A stretch of DNA of 64,000 bases, from the NCBI GenBank assembly GCA_037447655.1, contig JBBHKE010000055.1, forward strand, positions 60,001 to 124,000, read 5' to 3'. Position numbers and translations under genes: made by a program. The DNA comes from Zygnema cylindricum. Its lineage: Eukaryota; Streptophyta; Zygnematophyceae; Zygnematales; Zygnemataceae. This document shows, piece by piece, positions 40,518 to 51,740 of the stretch; position 1 is the first letter of the stretch, and each line of letters starts with the position of its first letter. The notes under the pieces were generated by a model. The model was not told where the DNA came from and searched no databases. It worked only from the letters and a program-made list of their open reading frames with translations.

Positions 40518-41445
40518 TATCCTGTGAGGTTGTATAAATTAGAAAGTTAAAATCTAGTCTCCAAAGTATATCGCTACTTGTTATCTAACCCAACAAGAAA
40601 TAACAAATTTAACCGACATAGTAAAAGGTCTTCTTCACCTTTACACGAGAATAATGAAATCCGTTTTGAATTGTCCCTCAAAAACGTCAAACCTTACTCT
40701 CACCTTCACCAACAACCCCACACAACACAAAACCATGGCAGTCCTCACCACATCTGTCCACTCCATGTCACACTTTCCAAGGCTGAACTCAATTTTTTCA
40801 TACTGTCCACTCAACCTAACAAGCTAGCAACTCTACCCACAGACATAAACATAAACTCCACTCTTACACTCCTCTCTTACTAACGCCACTCCACCACTAG
40901 TTTATGATGTACTGCGACCCCCCAGCCTTTGGACACCCAGCCATCAGAAGGCACTTTTCCATCTTGGGTTCCAAGGGTAAACAAATATGCACAATGGATA
41001 TTCTATTTGGTCGAACCACACACATTTGTACCCATGAAACAATTATTTTTAAAAAAAGTAATAGGGACAAATTACAGGGTGAACACCATTATAATTGTAT
41101 AGTGAATCGGCACGGTACAACCAAAGCAAACAGACTGGTAGAAGATTTTTGGGTCTTGTATATTTTACCAACTAATGCAGTACAAAGCCCTACTACGTAA
41201 ACAAACTAGAGATTAAGATGACCGTGTCATGTAAACTTCTTTAACTAAAATTAACAGAGTCGACTTGTCCCATAGACTGGGCATATTAGTGCACAATCTC
41301 TCTACTTTTGAGCCATTCTCAATGCTTGCAGTATCCAACAGTAAGTGCTAGCCTTCATTTCCAAGTACATATAAACTTCAAATCCTAACTGCATGAGAAC
41401 ACTAACTGCTGACTGACTGTAACCTTCAGCTGACACAAGCTGAAA
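40518..41445. other. Intergenic region between the retroelement remnant and the hnRNP Q-like gene
   Basis: About 900 bp with no supported coding exon and no striking repeat. It should contain the 3' untranslated region of the minus-strand gene that ends at 41446. Confidence 0.5.
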
Positions 41446-44400
41446 CTAATACGGACGATAACGTCGGGTCGGGTCACTGCTCTGTTGGAAGGGTGCAGGA
41501 CCGCCTAATCTGCTCCGAACTCCCTCCCTGTAGGGTGGTGGGGCCAATCCACTCGACCCTCCTCCACGAGGTGGTTGACTGTTTGAACCAATCCAACATC
41601 GAGAATACAAGTCAATCCAAGAAGATAGGATCCTATAAACCATAAAAAGCCCTAATCATAGACATCACCGGCAGAAGATCACTCAAAAATCCTCAACAAG
41701 TCATCTCAAAAACTAGTCTGATTGGAGCCTGCCCATCTATACATAGAAGGCAAGGGAAAGATTTGCCCGGTTCACTATTTGACACAAAAGTACGGACTTA
41801 CAGAGAACAAAGCATGCGTACTACACATGATATACAGAAAAAAAAATTGCCAGGAAAATCAAGACAAAATGATCATTCCTTTTCAACTCTGCTTTTTGCA
41901 AAAAACAAAAAACTGGTCAAAAATTAATGATACACAACTACTATAACAACTAAAAGGTGATTCAAAGGCTGCAGATCGATGATGGCATGGACTACAACAA
42001 ACATGTATAATCTCCATCTTATGAGGATTCTTTGCCTAAATAAGATGGCTCTGAGGTTCCATCATGGTCTGACAGCTTGCAACTAAAGCCTTTTTACTGT
42101 CAACCAGTGTCCAATACATTTTCCTCTCCAGGTACATGAAATGCCCTGACTCCAATCATGTTTCTCCTCAGTCATTAGCATTTCGTTTGAACAAGGCATA
42201 CCAAAACCTCTTACCCTACCTGTGGACAAGAAAAAACATGGCCAGGAGAAAGTGGGACAAAGACACTCACAATACATAGCCTACTCGACCGTCTGGCAGC
42301 ATCATTGGTACCATTGTCATGCCAGCAGGTGCTGGGCCCCTCCCATAAACCACTGGAGCAGGTGCCGCTGCTCCTCCCTGCTGCCAGATCAGCCCCAACA
42401 AATTTCCTTCATTTTTACATCCTGGAATAGACGGGACAGTAGAATTTGACATGCACGCAGATATATGGAACTTCTTGTTATATTTGTCGCAAGATCAAAG
42501 CCTACCAAGTCACTGGAAAACTACAACCTGGATATAGGTACTTAAATATGTAGCAGCTGAATTTTTAGTGCCTCGTCTGACCGGGAGATGAAAAAACTGG
42601 ACGGCAAACACCGTCTGAGATGGTTTTCTGGCAATTAAAAAAAGTTATGCCATTTACCAAAGAAGTTTTTGTTTGATAATTGATATTTTGAAGGCTCTCA
42701 CCATTTGGTTTATGTACACAATATGTCGAAATAAAAAAAACACGACTATTTGCCGATGAAATTGTGAAAATGATAAACTTAAGTACATGGTTTTATTCTT
42801 CCGATTAGGAAAACCACAATATATGTCAGAAAGTTTCAAATGTATAACTTGGAGGAGGTCGGCAAAAAAATGTTATTTTACTGTACAAATGATACATATC
42901 AATCAGCTTTATGCTACGGAAACAATGAATGCCTGTCGGCAAATGATTAAAGACATGATTGAAGACAGGTCAATTTTCATGTTTTGAACACGGTACAATC
43001 GGTACATGTACAAAACATACTATTATAGTACGCAATACTTGGCTTCTAACAACAGTTGCAATATCAATAATTTTCAGCAAAATGATAACTCTTAATATCG
43101 AGCCTTTGACAATCTTGATAAAGACTAACATCACAAATATCAATTTGTATTCCTTCCACAGACATCACCAACAAAAAAATAATCCAGCGACACAACTAAG
43201 TTAATAAAATTAAAACAAATAGAGGGCCACAGTCAGATTTTGCCTGTCTCCCTCAGACCCGCAACTTCAATAACTCACTCTTTCGTGAATTCCCCTGGAT
43301 TGCCCATATCCTCCATAGCTGGGATTCCCTGCAGCATAAGTGTAGCTTCTTGAAGCTCCTCCACTCCCCCGCTGTGGATATGGCTGAAGAACAGGTGTGC
43401 TCCTATGAGGAGAGGGGTATTGCTCTTGGGGAGTGATTCGTTTCTCTACAGGTGGCTTGGCAAGAGAAACGTCCAAAGTTTTTCCTGCATATAGTCGATC
43501 CAGAACAATATCAGTCAGCCTTAAACACTGCAAATTCCAAGGATGCGCCTTACATATCATTTCGACTTCCTTTGACCACCTTGGAGCTTTAACTATCGCT
43601 TACTTCACATTCGTGAGAAAAAGATACAAATTTGTATTGCAACCATGACTCACCGTTTAACACATATTTCTCATCTCCGGCAACTGCCTTCATTGCGTGG
43701 CCACGTTCCGCAAAATGGACAAATCCATAATCACGCTTAGGCTGCCCTGGCTTAGGAACTGGCAGCATGACACGCGTGACAGTACCATGCTTGTTGAAAA
43801 GTTCTGTCAGCTGCTCTTCTGTTACGCCCTCAGGAATTCCTTTCACATATACAACTTTCACCTGAGTAACCGTACACCCATTCCTATAAGTAAAGGAGGA
43901 AAGAAATGATGCATTTGATTGAAAGAACTACGCTGCACACTTGAACTGTACCCATGCTGCGTCAAAGTAACTACACCTTTCATCGCTATTAGAGTTAGGG
44001 CAGTATTAGTGCTAATAAGAATTTAATGTCAACAATAGTAATTTGGGGCTTGAAGATGTGGGGTACTTCTGACCACTCTGATAGTTTTTGATATTAGCAC
44101 GCTGCTTCTTGGTCAAAAAACCCACGACCAATTTAGTGCTATTAACGTTAATAGCAAACATTTATATATTATTTCTTACAGCATTGGAAGGTGGACTACA
44201 CTAATACTTCTATATTTTTGCTCAGAAAACAGCACCCTGCACGACTGAAGCTATGTGCTACTCCCACCATAACATACCAGTATGAAAAATACCGATTTTC
44301 TATGTGAATTTAAATTCTTCAACCAAAAAGTGAACAGAAAAATTTAACTTACCGTGGACATGGCTGCAGCATCTGGCTCTGGACGGGGATCAGCCCAGCT

Positions 44401-46122
44401 GATTGTAGGCTGGTTGGTTCCGAGCCTGAAATGTGGTTTGCTCAGGTTTCGCCTGGCTTGCTCAGAACACGCATGATTATAGTACTCCACAAAAGCAAAA
44501 CCGCGATTTCTAGTTGGAGCCTTAGGGTCCTGTGAACCCACACGCAGTTTGTCCAAATATAAGCTTGGGGCACGTAAAATCCTTGCAGTTGACACACCCC
44601 ATAATGTGTTCTTTCAGTACCTTGAAAGCATACACGAGATATCAATAAGGTTTCACGTCGTTATTATAATAGATACTGGGTATTGAGATACTAGATCCGA
44701 GCTAACTCCAAGCATCCAGCCTGTTTTTAGTCAATCTTGCTTAAATCCTTTGGCTCTACAACATAAAGACAGAAGAGAATTGGAAGAGCCGGTACAGCAG
44801 ATTATCCTTTTGCCTGACACTTATCCAGTGTTGCTTGTATTCATTTCAGGAAATGGTCTACGGAAGTACAATGTTGCATATTATGCAATTCGTGCAATTC
44901 ACATGATGGCAACCGTTTATCATGATTGGCCAAGTAAAAAACAAAGTGATGCAGCAAAAGGGGGGGGGAAGGGGGTGTCACCAGCTAAATGCCAAGGCTG
45001 GACTTCATGATGTGGTCACAATGTGCAGAACTTCCCAATGCTTGAACCAACAAGCAAGATTTCTTGCTTGCAAGAGGTCAATGCTTACCTTCAACAATTC
45101 AATACCAATGATGCCCGGTCCTTCCCGACTCAGAGCTTTCTCAAGCTCGTCTTTGTCCCAAGCCTTTGGAATATTGCCAACAAATAGACGGTTCTTTGGT
45201 TGTGAGTGCGATACTCGGACTTTTTTCCCCTGCAGATTTATACAACCTGGTCCATAAATATTATCAACATTTTCATGGATGGAGCTGAGAAGCAAAGCTA
45301 GGCACAAACAAAGCACTTGCCGGATGTATCTGACACATTTTTATAATGGCTCGTGCAATTTCAGCTTCTACCAAGAAGCATTCACCTTGATTTCAGAATT
45401 CGTCAATGTTGCAATTGCTTTCTCAGCATTCTCCTTATTCATAAAGGTCACAAATGCGAAGCCCTTGTTAGTTCCAGTCTCTTTGTCTTTAAGAATACGG
45501 ACCTGCATCCAGAAAACAATCAACCACGTGGGAAAGGTGCATAACTTTGCAAAACAAGCCTTCACATGTCCGGCTCTAAGGAATTGTAAGTCAAAGCTAG
45601 TACTTTGATGGTGACTGGCAATAAAAGTTAACAAACTACCTCAAAAATTTCACCAATAGGCGAACAAAGCTCTTTCAAGTCGTCTTCAGTAGTTTCCCGA
45701 GTTACACCACCGATGAACACTTCCGACCCATGGGGGGGACGTTTAGTTGGATCAGTTACAGAGGACTTGCCATTTGTTGCTGGAGCTTCATCTCCTGCCT
45801 CCTCTGCAACCAAAGCATTATCCCCTTCGTCCATATCCCCATCACCTGCCACTTCTTCTTCAGGAATAGCATCCTCCGGCTTTCCGTCAAGCTCAAGAAG
45901 CCTCTCTTTCCCATTATCATCCTCCTCAAGCACATCCTCAGGAGGATCCTCGGTTCCTCCATCTTCAGGAAGAAACACATCTTCGTCTACCTCTGCATCT
46001 TCTGCGAACTGATTGTCAAGAGTTTCCTCGTTTTGCATTTCTGTGTCCTTTGACTCTGCCTGAGCCGCCTGGTTTTCTTCGGTTGACTGAAGCTCCACGG
46101 GTTTCTCTTCTGTTTCTCCCAT
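41446..46122 (-). CDS. Three-RRM hnRNP Q/R-like protein (LIF2-type)
   Basis: Eight exons in phase: 46122-45640, 45502-45386, 45229-45089, 44529-44353, 43861-43654, 43484-43279, 42380-42271 and 41578-41446; 524 residues. A strongly acidic N terminus (about 1-120) precedes RRM1 (from about 134, SEVFIGGV with RNP1 KGFAFVTF), RRM2 (from about 214, NRLFVGNIP with RGFAFVEY) and RRM3 (from about 309, VVYVKGIP with DYGFVHFAE). The tail is Gly/Pro/Arg/Tyr-rich (RGSGG, YGGYGQSRG, MLPDGRVGYVF, QPPRGGG). The RRM2 words EYYNHACSEQARR and TISWADP are hallmarks of hnRNP Q/R and plant LIF2. Family members bind RNA and affect splicing, stability or editing; plant LIF2 also partners the Polycomb protein LHP1. 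Nuclear location is expected. Intron 4 holds a decayed inverted-repeat element. The acceptor of the exon at 42380 was chosen because an upstream AG would break the frame. Confidence 0.93.
43967..44200. mobile_element. Decayed MITE in hnRNP Q-like intron 4
   Basis: Left end GTAACTACACCTTTCATCGC and right end complement GTAGTCCACCTTCCAATGC are similar to each other. They also resemble the element ends at 10291-11308 (ACACCG..AATCGCTATTAG). Internal blocks GTGCTAATA and GTGCTATTAACG are partly inverted. The element is clearly older than the 10-11 kb copies. Confidence 0.5.
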
Positions 46123-47387
46123 GGTGGAACTGCCGTGTGCTGCAAATATGAAGCGGAAGGCAAGAAGAAAGATGGCAGTACTGGAAGACTGGGGAAAATT
46201 GCAAAACGGAGAAGAATGCTTTGAAGTAAGAATCTGATGATGCAATTAGAGACCCAGAGGTTCTCGATAATGATAGACATGCTTGAAGTGAGTGAAAGAT
46301 GGCTGGCCATAATGTCAAAAAAAAGGACCAGACTGTTTCTACTGGCAATGCAAGGGTCATTGATTGCAAAGACTGCTGAATTTGGCGTGATGGCTGTGGA
46401 CAAACTAATGTTTTTTTCTCCTTTGAAACAAAACTCCATTGAGAGCTGCCATGCATGCGACAGGTATTGTTTGTATTAACCCAAGAAAGGGACTCGGTAA
46501 TACTGAAAATCTCAATTCCTGAATCGATGATTCAGGACAGTCACGTTACAGAATTCGCACATCAAACGCAACAAAAAAAACATCCCACGATGATGCCAGG
46601 ATGAGATCCTCCTTCCTAAACCTTCATTTCTTGTTTCTTGAGACCGCAAAAAGCAAAACATAACCAGCTTTTCACAAGTAATAACTGTACAGGAGGTAAA
46701 ATGAAATGAAGAGAGACGGCCAGCAGAAATGCATAGAAATGAATAGGGACAGTTTGCTACCTGCAATAGGTTAGAGAAATCCTTGTGGTTCCGTTCAGCT
46801 ATGAGACTTCCTTACTATGGCGCCGTCAACGAATAACACCCTTCAGATGATTCCGAGGCAGTATATGTACGAACTTTTTGCGAAGCTGGAGGGCATTCGC
46901 AGATTTGCGGATTGCAGTAAACAAGACAGTACGGCAAACTGGAAAGGGTTCTTCGGTACGTTACTCTGCCCACCGCTATTAGAGTAAATCACATTTAATT
47001 CTTAAGCTGCGTGCCCATGTAACCGAAACTTTGAAATGTAGCTTTGGATTAGTGATTTCCGTACTATTTTTCAGAGTGTTCCAATGTCCGAAAATACTTG
47101 ATTCTTCCTTACTTTAATTTTGTGACAGTTGTATACGTTTACAAAACCTGCGACTGTTGTAGACGTCGCCAAAACTAGCGACAATTTTACACGTCGACAA
47201 ATGGCGTGGCAGTGGGTCGCCAAACTGGAGTACAATCAAAGTTTAAAGATGACGTAAAATAACGTAGAAAATGCTATGGTTTTTTTCACACATTTTTCGT
47301 ACGGTGTAAGCTTTTCTTCGTTTGCACTTTGGAGGTTTCAATTTTGGAAGAAAACGACACAAAAAAAATAAAAAACCCTTGCTTTAA
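46123..47387. other. Upstream region of the hnRNP Q-like gene
   Basis: No gene supported. It should hold the promoter and leader of the minus-strand gene starting at 46122. Near 46973 the words CCCACCGCTATTAGAGT resemble one end of the MITE family, but no partner end was found. Confidence 0.45.
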
Positions 47388-48054
47388 GGGCATGGTTACA
47401 TCAGGAGGTCTCTGTAATAGTACGGACATCAAAATTTCTGTATTACAGAGGCCTCGGTTACATCACGTATCGTCTGTAAATAGATTTTTACATACGTGTT
47501 CTTTTTTTAGTGGTTCCACGTAAGTCGACGATCAAATCTCTAAAATCGCAAAGATTTGAAAACCGACCGTTTTCGAATGCAAATCCGTACTTGCTTACTT
47601 CGTACGTGTACTTCTCAAGTGTTCCGCGTCAATGTACCTCAAATATCTCCTTCACTCTGCTGACTTTCAGGAAAAAACCGTATTTTTTTTTCGGCAAAGA
47701 TTTTACGGTCACCTTGTCCGAAGGCAAGTGACTTTGGGGGCGTGTGAAAATTTTCATTTTTCATCGACGCACGTGTCTATCGTCCAGGTGTAGTGAATTG
47801 TTTGGTTCTGTATTGGTGAACCCACCTCCGCGAGGTGGGTTCACCAATACAGAGGCGCAAGGAGCAATTGCTTCGCAGATGAAGACCAAAATGTTATCGG
47901 ACGGTCAACGTCTTCTCCCGGATACTTGGAGAATCGTAATCTTCTTTTCTGTAATGTTGTTTTCAAGAAACTCACGAAAATATAGTACGTCATGGTACGG
48001 GCAAGTACAAAATTCTGTATTAAACCTCACTTTTCGTCTGATGTAACCATACCC
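47388..48054. mobile_element. PIF/Harbinger-like non-autonomous element, 667 bp
   Basis: Left end GGGCATGGTTACATCAG and right end CTGATGTAACCATACCC are inverted copies with one mismatch. Both sides are flanked by TAA (47385-47387 and 48055-48057), the three-base target site typical of PIF/Harbinger elements. Inside lies a perfect 22-bp-arm palindrome centred on CGC near 47829, and CTGTAATA/TATTACAG sub-repeats near 47415 and 47450. No transposase frame. It sits about 470 bp before the F-box gene start. Confidence 0.8.
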
Positions 48055-48526
48055 TAAGTCTTTAACAAATGGGCACAGGCCAGGATTATTGCTGGGGAGT
48101 TTATATGTGTAATTAATTCCGATGCAGTTCCAAATTAACGTGGCTGCTATTGAACTGTGTGTAACTGTGTTAGAATTACTGAACTACATTAGCTACGCTT
48201 AATCGTGTTCACACATGGCTCGTATGGATTGCACTTTCTCGCACGGAGAACTCCATATCTTTGCGTCGACAGCAGATTATTGTTAAAGGGTACGTCACCT
48301 GGTACAAAAGTACAGAACTGTACTGTGGTTCAAATCTAGATTCCAGACTGCCAGCAGGCGTCGCTCTGTCATGAGGCGCATTTGTTCCAATTCTTGATTT
48401 TATTTCTGATTGTTCTCCAATTTGGTCTGATAGCCTATGTGTGAAGTCGATGTCCAAAACTTTACATGTGAGCTTGGGTGTAGTTTTTTTTTCCCCTGTA
48501 AGAAGTTTGTCATTAGTCGAAAGATC

Positions 48527-49705
48527 ATGAAGGGAGGCCGGGATTATTCTCCGAATTTTGCTGTTGAAGATTCTGATATTATTCCTGGTTTGAAGTTTGA
48601 CTTAGCCTTACACTGTTTATCGTATCTTCCTGGAACTTGCTACTCTGTCTTAGCACAAGTGTGTAAAACTTGGCGGAATCTTGTCAGAGGAAAAGAATTG
48701 CGAGAATCTCGCAGAAGATTAGGGTTATTGCAACCATGTATCTTTATGCTTGTAGAAGATGTAAAAGTTGGAAGCCTACATCTTTTGGCATATGAACCTG
48801 TTGAACGGAAATGGCACAGTTTGAAGCCTTTAAATCATAATTTCTCACAGATGGAAGGTGCTGACCGAGATGAAGCCATCAATGGCTTTGGATTAGCTGC
48901 TGTTGATAACCGATTATTTCTTATCGGTGGTTTTGATCGTCGTCAAGATGGTCATGATCGATGCTTGAGAAGTGTCTTCCGGTATGATTTGTGTTTAAAT
49001 GACTGGAATCGAGTATCGAACATGCATTCTCCTCGTTTTTTGTTTGCATCCGGAGTTTTGGATGGAAAGGTTTATGTTGCAGGAGGTATATATTTCAACT
49101 CAAATAGTCATGTTAGAGATAGAACTCTAAATGCTGAATTTTACATTCCTGAAAGAGATAGATGGTTCCGGTTACCAGATACTCAACTTCAACGATTAAG
49201 GGGTCCAGATTTTGGGCTTCTTCTTGACAACAAATTTACAATTCTTTCCGAAGATGCTTCTTCTTTAGCAGAAGCGTATGACCGAGATCTTCGAGAATGG
49301 ACGGCTATCAGCGGTCCCCCGCTTCCTGATCGACCTACTAAAGTAATCGCAGCTCCGGGAGATAGGGTTTGTGTCCTCCAGAATCTCTGGCCTTCTTACA
49401 AGTATAAGGTGTGTCTAAGAGATCAGGGTATTTTGTCAACTTTGGCTGAATGGAGTGCAGATAAGGCAGGGCCTGTTACACATCCTCGAGAATTGGTTGT
49501 TATTGGAGAAAAAGTATTTCTTATTGGAAATGAACACCCTCGTGCGATTCGAAAGCGACATGGCTATCAGGGACCAAATCCTGTGGAGGTAGCAGTGTAT
49601 GATTTGGGGACTTCTAAGAATAATGCGGTAAAATGGGAAAAGGTGGAAGGGAAACAATGGCAATATGGCTCTTGGGTAATGGGTTGTGCGGTTATGGAGA
49701 TTTGA
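48527..49705 (+). CDS. F-box/kelch-repeat protein, intronless
   Basis: Single exon of 392 residues from the ATG at 48527 (MKGGRDYSP). A frame extension upstream to 48437 crosses a T-rich tract and AG, so it is more likely leader or intron. The F-box is at about residues 22-68 (IPGLKFDLALHCLSYLP, QVCKTWRNLV). Kelch-like repeats follow: LAAVDNRLFLIGGFDRR, YDLCLNDWNRVSNMHSPR, GVLDGKVYVAGG, EFYIPERDRWFRLPD, LLLDNKFTIL, YDRDLREWTAI, VVIGEKVFLIG and VYDLG..VKWEKVEG. Such proteins act as substrate receptors of SKP1-cullin-F-box ubiquitin ligases, the propeller binding the target. The target is unknown. It stands out here as the only complete gene without introns. Confidence 0.85.
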   Translation: MKGGRDYSPNFAVEDSDIIPGLKFDLALHCLSYLPGTCYSVLAQVCKTWRNLVRGKELRESRRRLGLLQPCIFMLVEDVKVGSLHLLAYEPVERKWHSLKPLNHNFSQMEGADRDEAINGFGLAAVDNRLFLIGGFDRRQDGHDRCLRSVFRYDLCLNDWNRVSNMHSPRFLFASGVLDGKVYVAGGIYFNSNSHVRDRTLNAEFYIPERDRWFRLPDTQLQRLRGPDFGLLLDNKFTILSEDASSLAEAYDRDLREWTAISGPPLPDRPTKVIAAPGDRVCVLQNLWPSYKYKVCLRDQGILSTLAEWSADKAGPVTHPRELVVIGEKVFLIGNEHPRAIRKRHGYQGPNPVEVAVYDLGTSKNNAVKWEKVEGKQWQYGSWVMGCAVMEI

Positions 49706-51740
49706 TGGTGGACTGTGTTAATGTCATGTATGGAAAATAGTTGTCAATGTTTAACATGTTGTATAGGGAAGCAATTTTCATGTATATAGTTTTGTACAAG
49801 GAAGCGTTAGGTGAATAGAGAGAGGGCTTGTTGCCAAGGCAAGAAGATGTTTGATATGTGATGTATTAGGGCAAGTATGGCTACAAAGGATTCAAACAAG
49901 GTTGTAAAGCATTTTGGTTGGTCTATTTGTTTGTTCAGCTTTTTATATTTCAAGGGTCTGCTTGAATTATGTGTTTATTCCCATGACGTGTTCGTAGGAC
50001 TAATTAAATTGCTATGGTTTTAAAACCATATGCCCAATGATAGCATAGGAATACTCCATTGTTTATCGATAAATGATTTTCAGTGACAACTTTTTAAGTG
50101 TGATTTCTGGCAGGTATCTTATGGTGTTTGCGACTTGTTTTGTGTCTGGAGGCTGCACTGTTTTTCATTTACTGTTGCTTCAACGTTTTTGCTTCTGGGT
50201 ATCTCCCATGGGAATCATTCAATGCAAAAATTGTCTTGTTTGCTTCTGCTGGCCTCTTTGTGGAATGTGTAAAAGATATCGACTCTTGAACTGAGCGGTG
50301 TAAACTATGTTTTTTAAAGGACTTGAGAGCCCCAATCGCGGCCATATATCATATTTTACGCGACACATGAAGTTGCGCATTTTCTTTTGTTTTGTTTTAT
50401 CATATTTGTGAGGATGGTAACAATGAGAAAGCTGCATAGCATGAACTATTCTTGCCGGTAGCATCCTGGAACAGTTCTCATGGTCCAAGTGATGCTGTAA
50501 TGAGGTGAACGCCATCTACAGTATGAAATGAAATTTTATGTCTCCAACAGGTAGTGAGCAAAGCTGGCTCTTTCAGCAAGTTTGGATTTTATGAATATTT
50601 TATTGGGACTAGCTCATGGAATATGGGATTTGCTAATAGGCATATCTCTGTTTCATGCTGCAGCAGATACTTGTACAGTTTTGGCTTTCTACTTGTCAAG
50701 TTGCAATTTGCCTTCTTATAAACTTGTTGATGATCGTGAGGATGATCCGGTTCAGTATGCGAGGCTCAGGCATATTTTTTTCGTTTCAGGAGGCATTTGT
50801 TTTACAGTGGAAATATGAACTTCGTCTATGTTGTAAAGAGGGCCCCTCTCAAAAAATAAAATAAAATCACAGTTAGGTAGTTGGACCATTAATTAGAGGG
50901 CCTTAGTGCTAATAGACACGATGTGGGCCAAATCTGCAGACTGGTAGTATATATTTTTAAACTGTGCCATTGTCCGTTCTGTGAACTTTATAGCAGAAGT
51001 ATGATGACCTCCAAAGTCAGTTAACAACACATTTGAGAAACCTTCTCGACATGTATTGGCATATATGACCAGAACAAAATAGCTTTCTGGTATCTGAATG
51101 TCTCCAAGCCCATACATTACTAATAATGAAGGCTGATATGGAGGTCATCCTATACAGTGGTTCTGCATTACGAACAATTCATTGAAAGCTGGTCAACATG
51201 AAGAGTGCCCAGATACCCCTCAAAGCCCCCTAATCCTTTCATGTCCACATCATTCTGAGGAATCCACTTGTCCAAGCACGGAAGATACAGGGATGAGAAA
51301 ACGCTAGTGCTATCAGGCATAGAAATCTCTTATTACTCCGACAAATCGTCCAAGCTTCATATATGACGTTGAACCTAAAAAGTCCATTGGGGGGATTTAG
51401 AGCATTTACAAAGGTTATTACATACAATCAGAAAAAACAGCTGCAGAAAAGAGAAGCTGCAGACCAGCATAGAGCATAGTAAGGAAACAAAAAGATATAA
51501 CATGTCATCAACAGACATTTCTAGCCAGCCTCTCCTGAAGAAAATATTAACATAGTTCATAAAAAAAAAGCCAGGCGCGTATAATGCTGATGTATATCAT
51601 CTTCATACTCAACTTAACTTTCCTAACGACATCTGCATACTATTTCTTCAAAGTTTGCACAACAACATCAACAAAAAAAAGCTGTGAATTTTAACAATAA
51701 AAACAAAACAAATGCAAAACCAGGTGGTGTTGACAGACAC
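49706..51740. other. Region between the F-box gene and FKBP copy A; start of the duplicated segment
   Basis: The first 780 bp hold no supported gene. From 50488 the sequence belongs to the duplicated segment. Two patches stay open in both copies: a plus-strand 75-codon frame from the ATG at 50591 (58041 in copy B) and a minus-strand frame near 50900-51120. The first is open in more than one frame and matches no family I know. I do not call genes. Confidence 0.4.

Noticed and set aside
42381-42452. Upstream extension of hnRNP Q-like exon 7 (CKNEGNLLGLIW)
   Set aside because: Splicing at the upstream AG from the phase-0 previous exon gives a stop. The AG at 42381 keeps phase and gives a family-like tail.
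50591-50818. Small hydrophobic frame present in both duplicated copies (58041-58268 in copy B)
   Set aside because: Several overlapping frames are open, changes are not biased to synonymous sites, and the product is not recognised. Young duplication alone explains the conservation.
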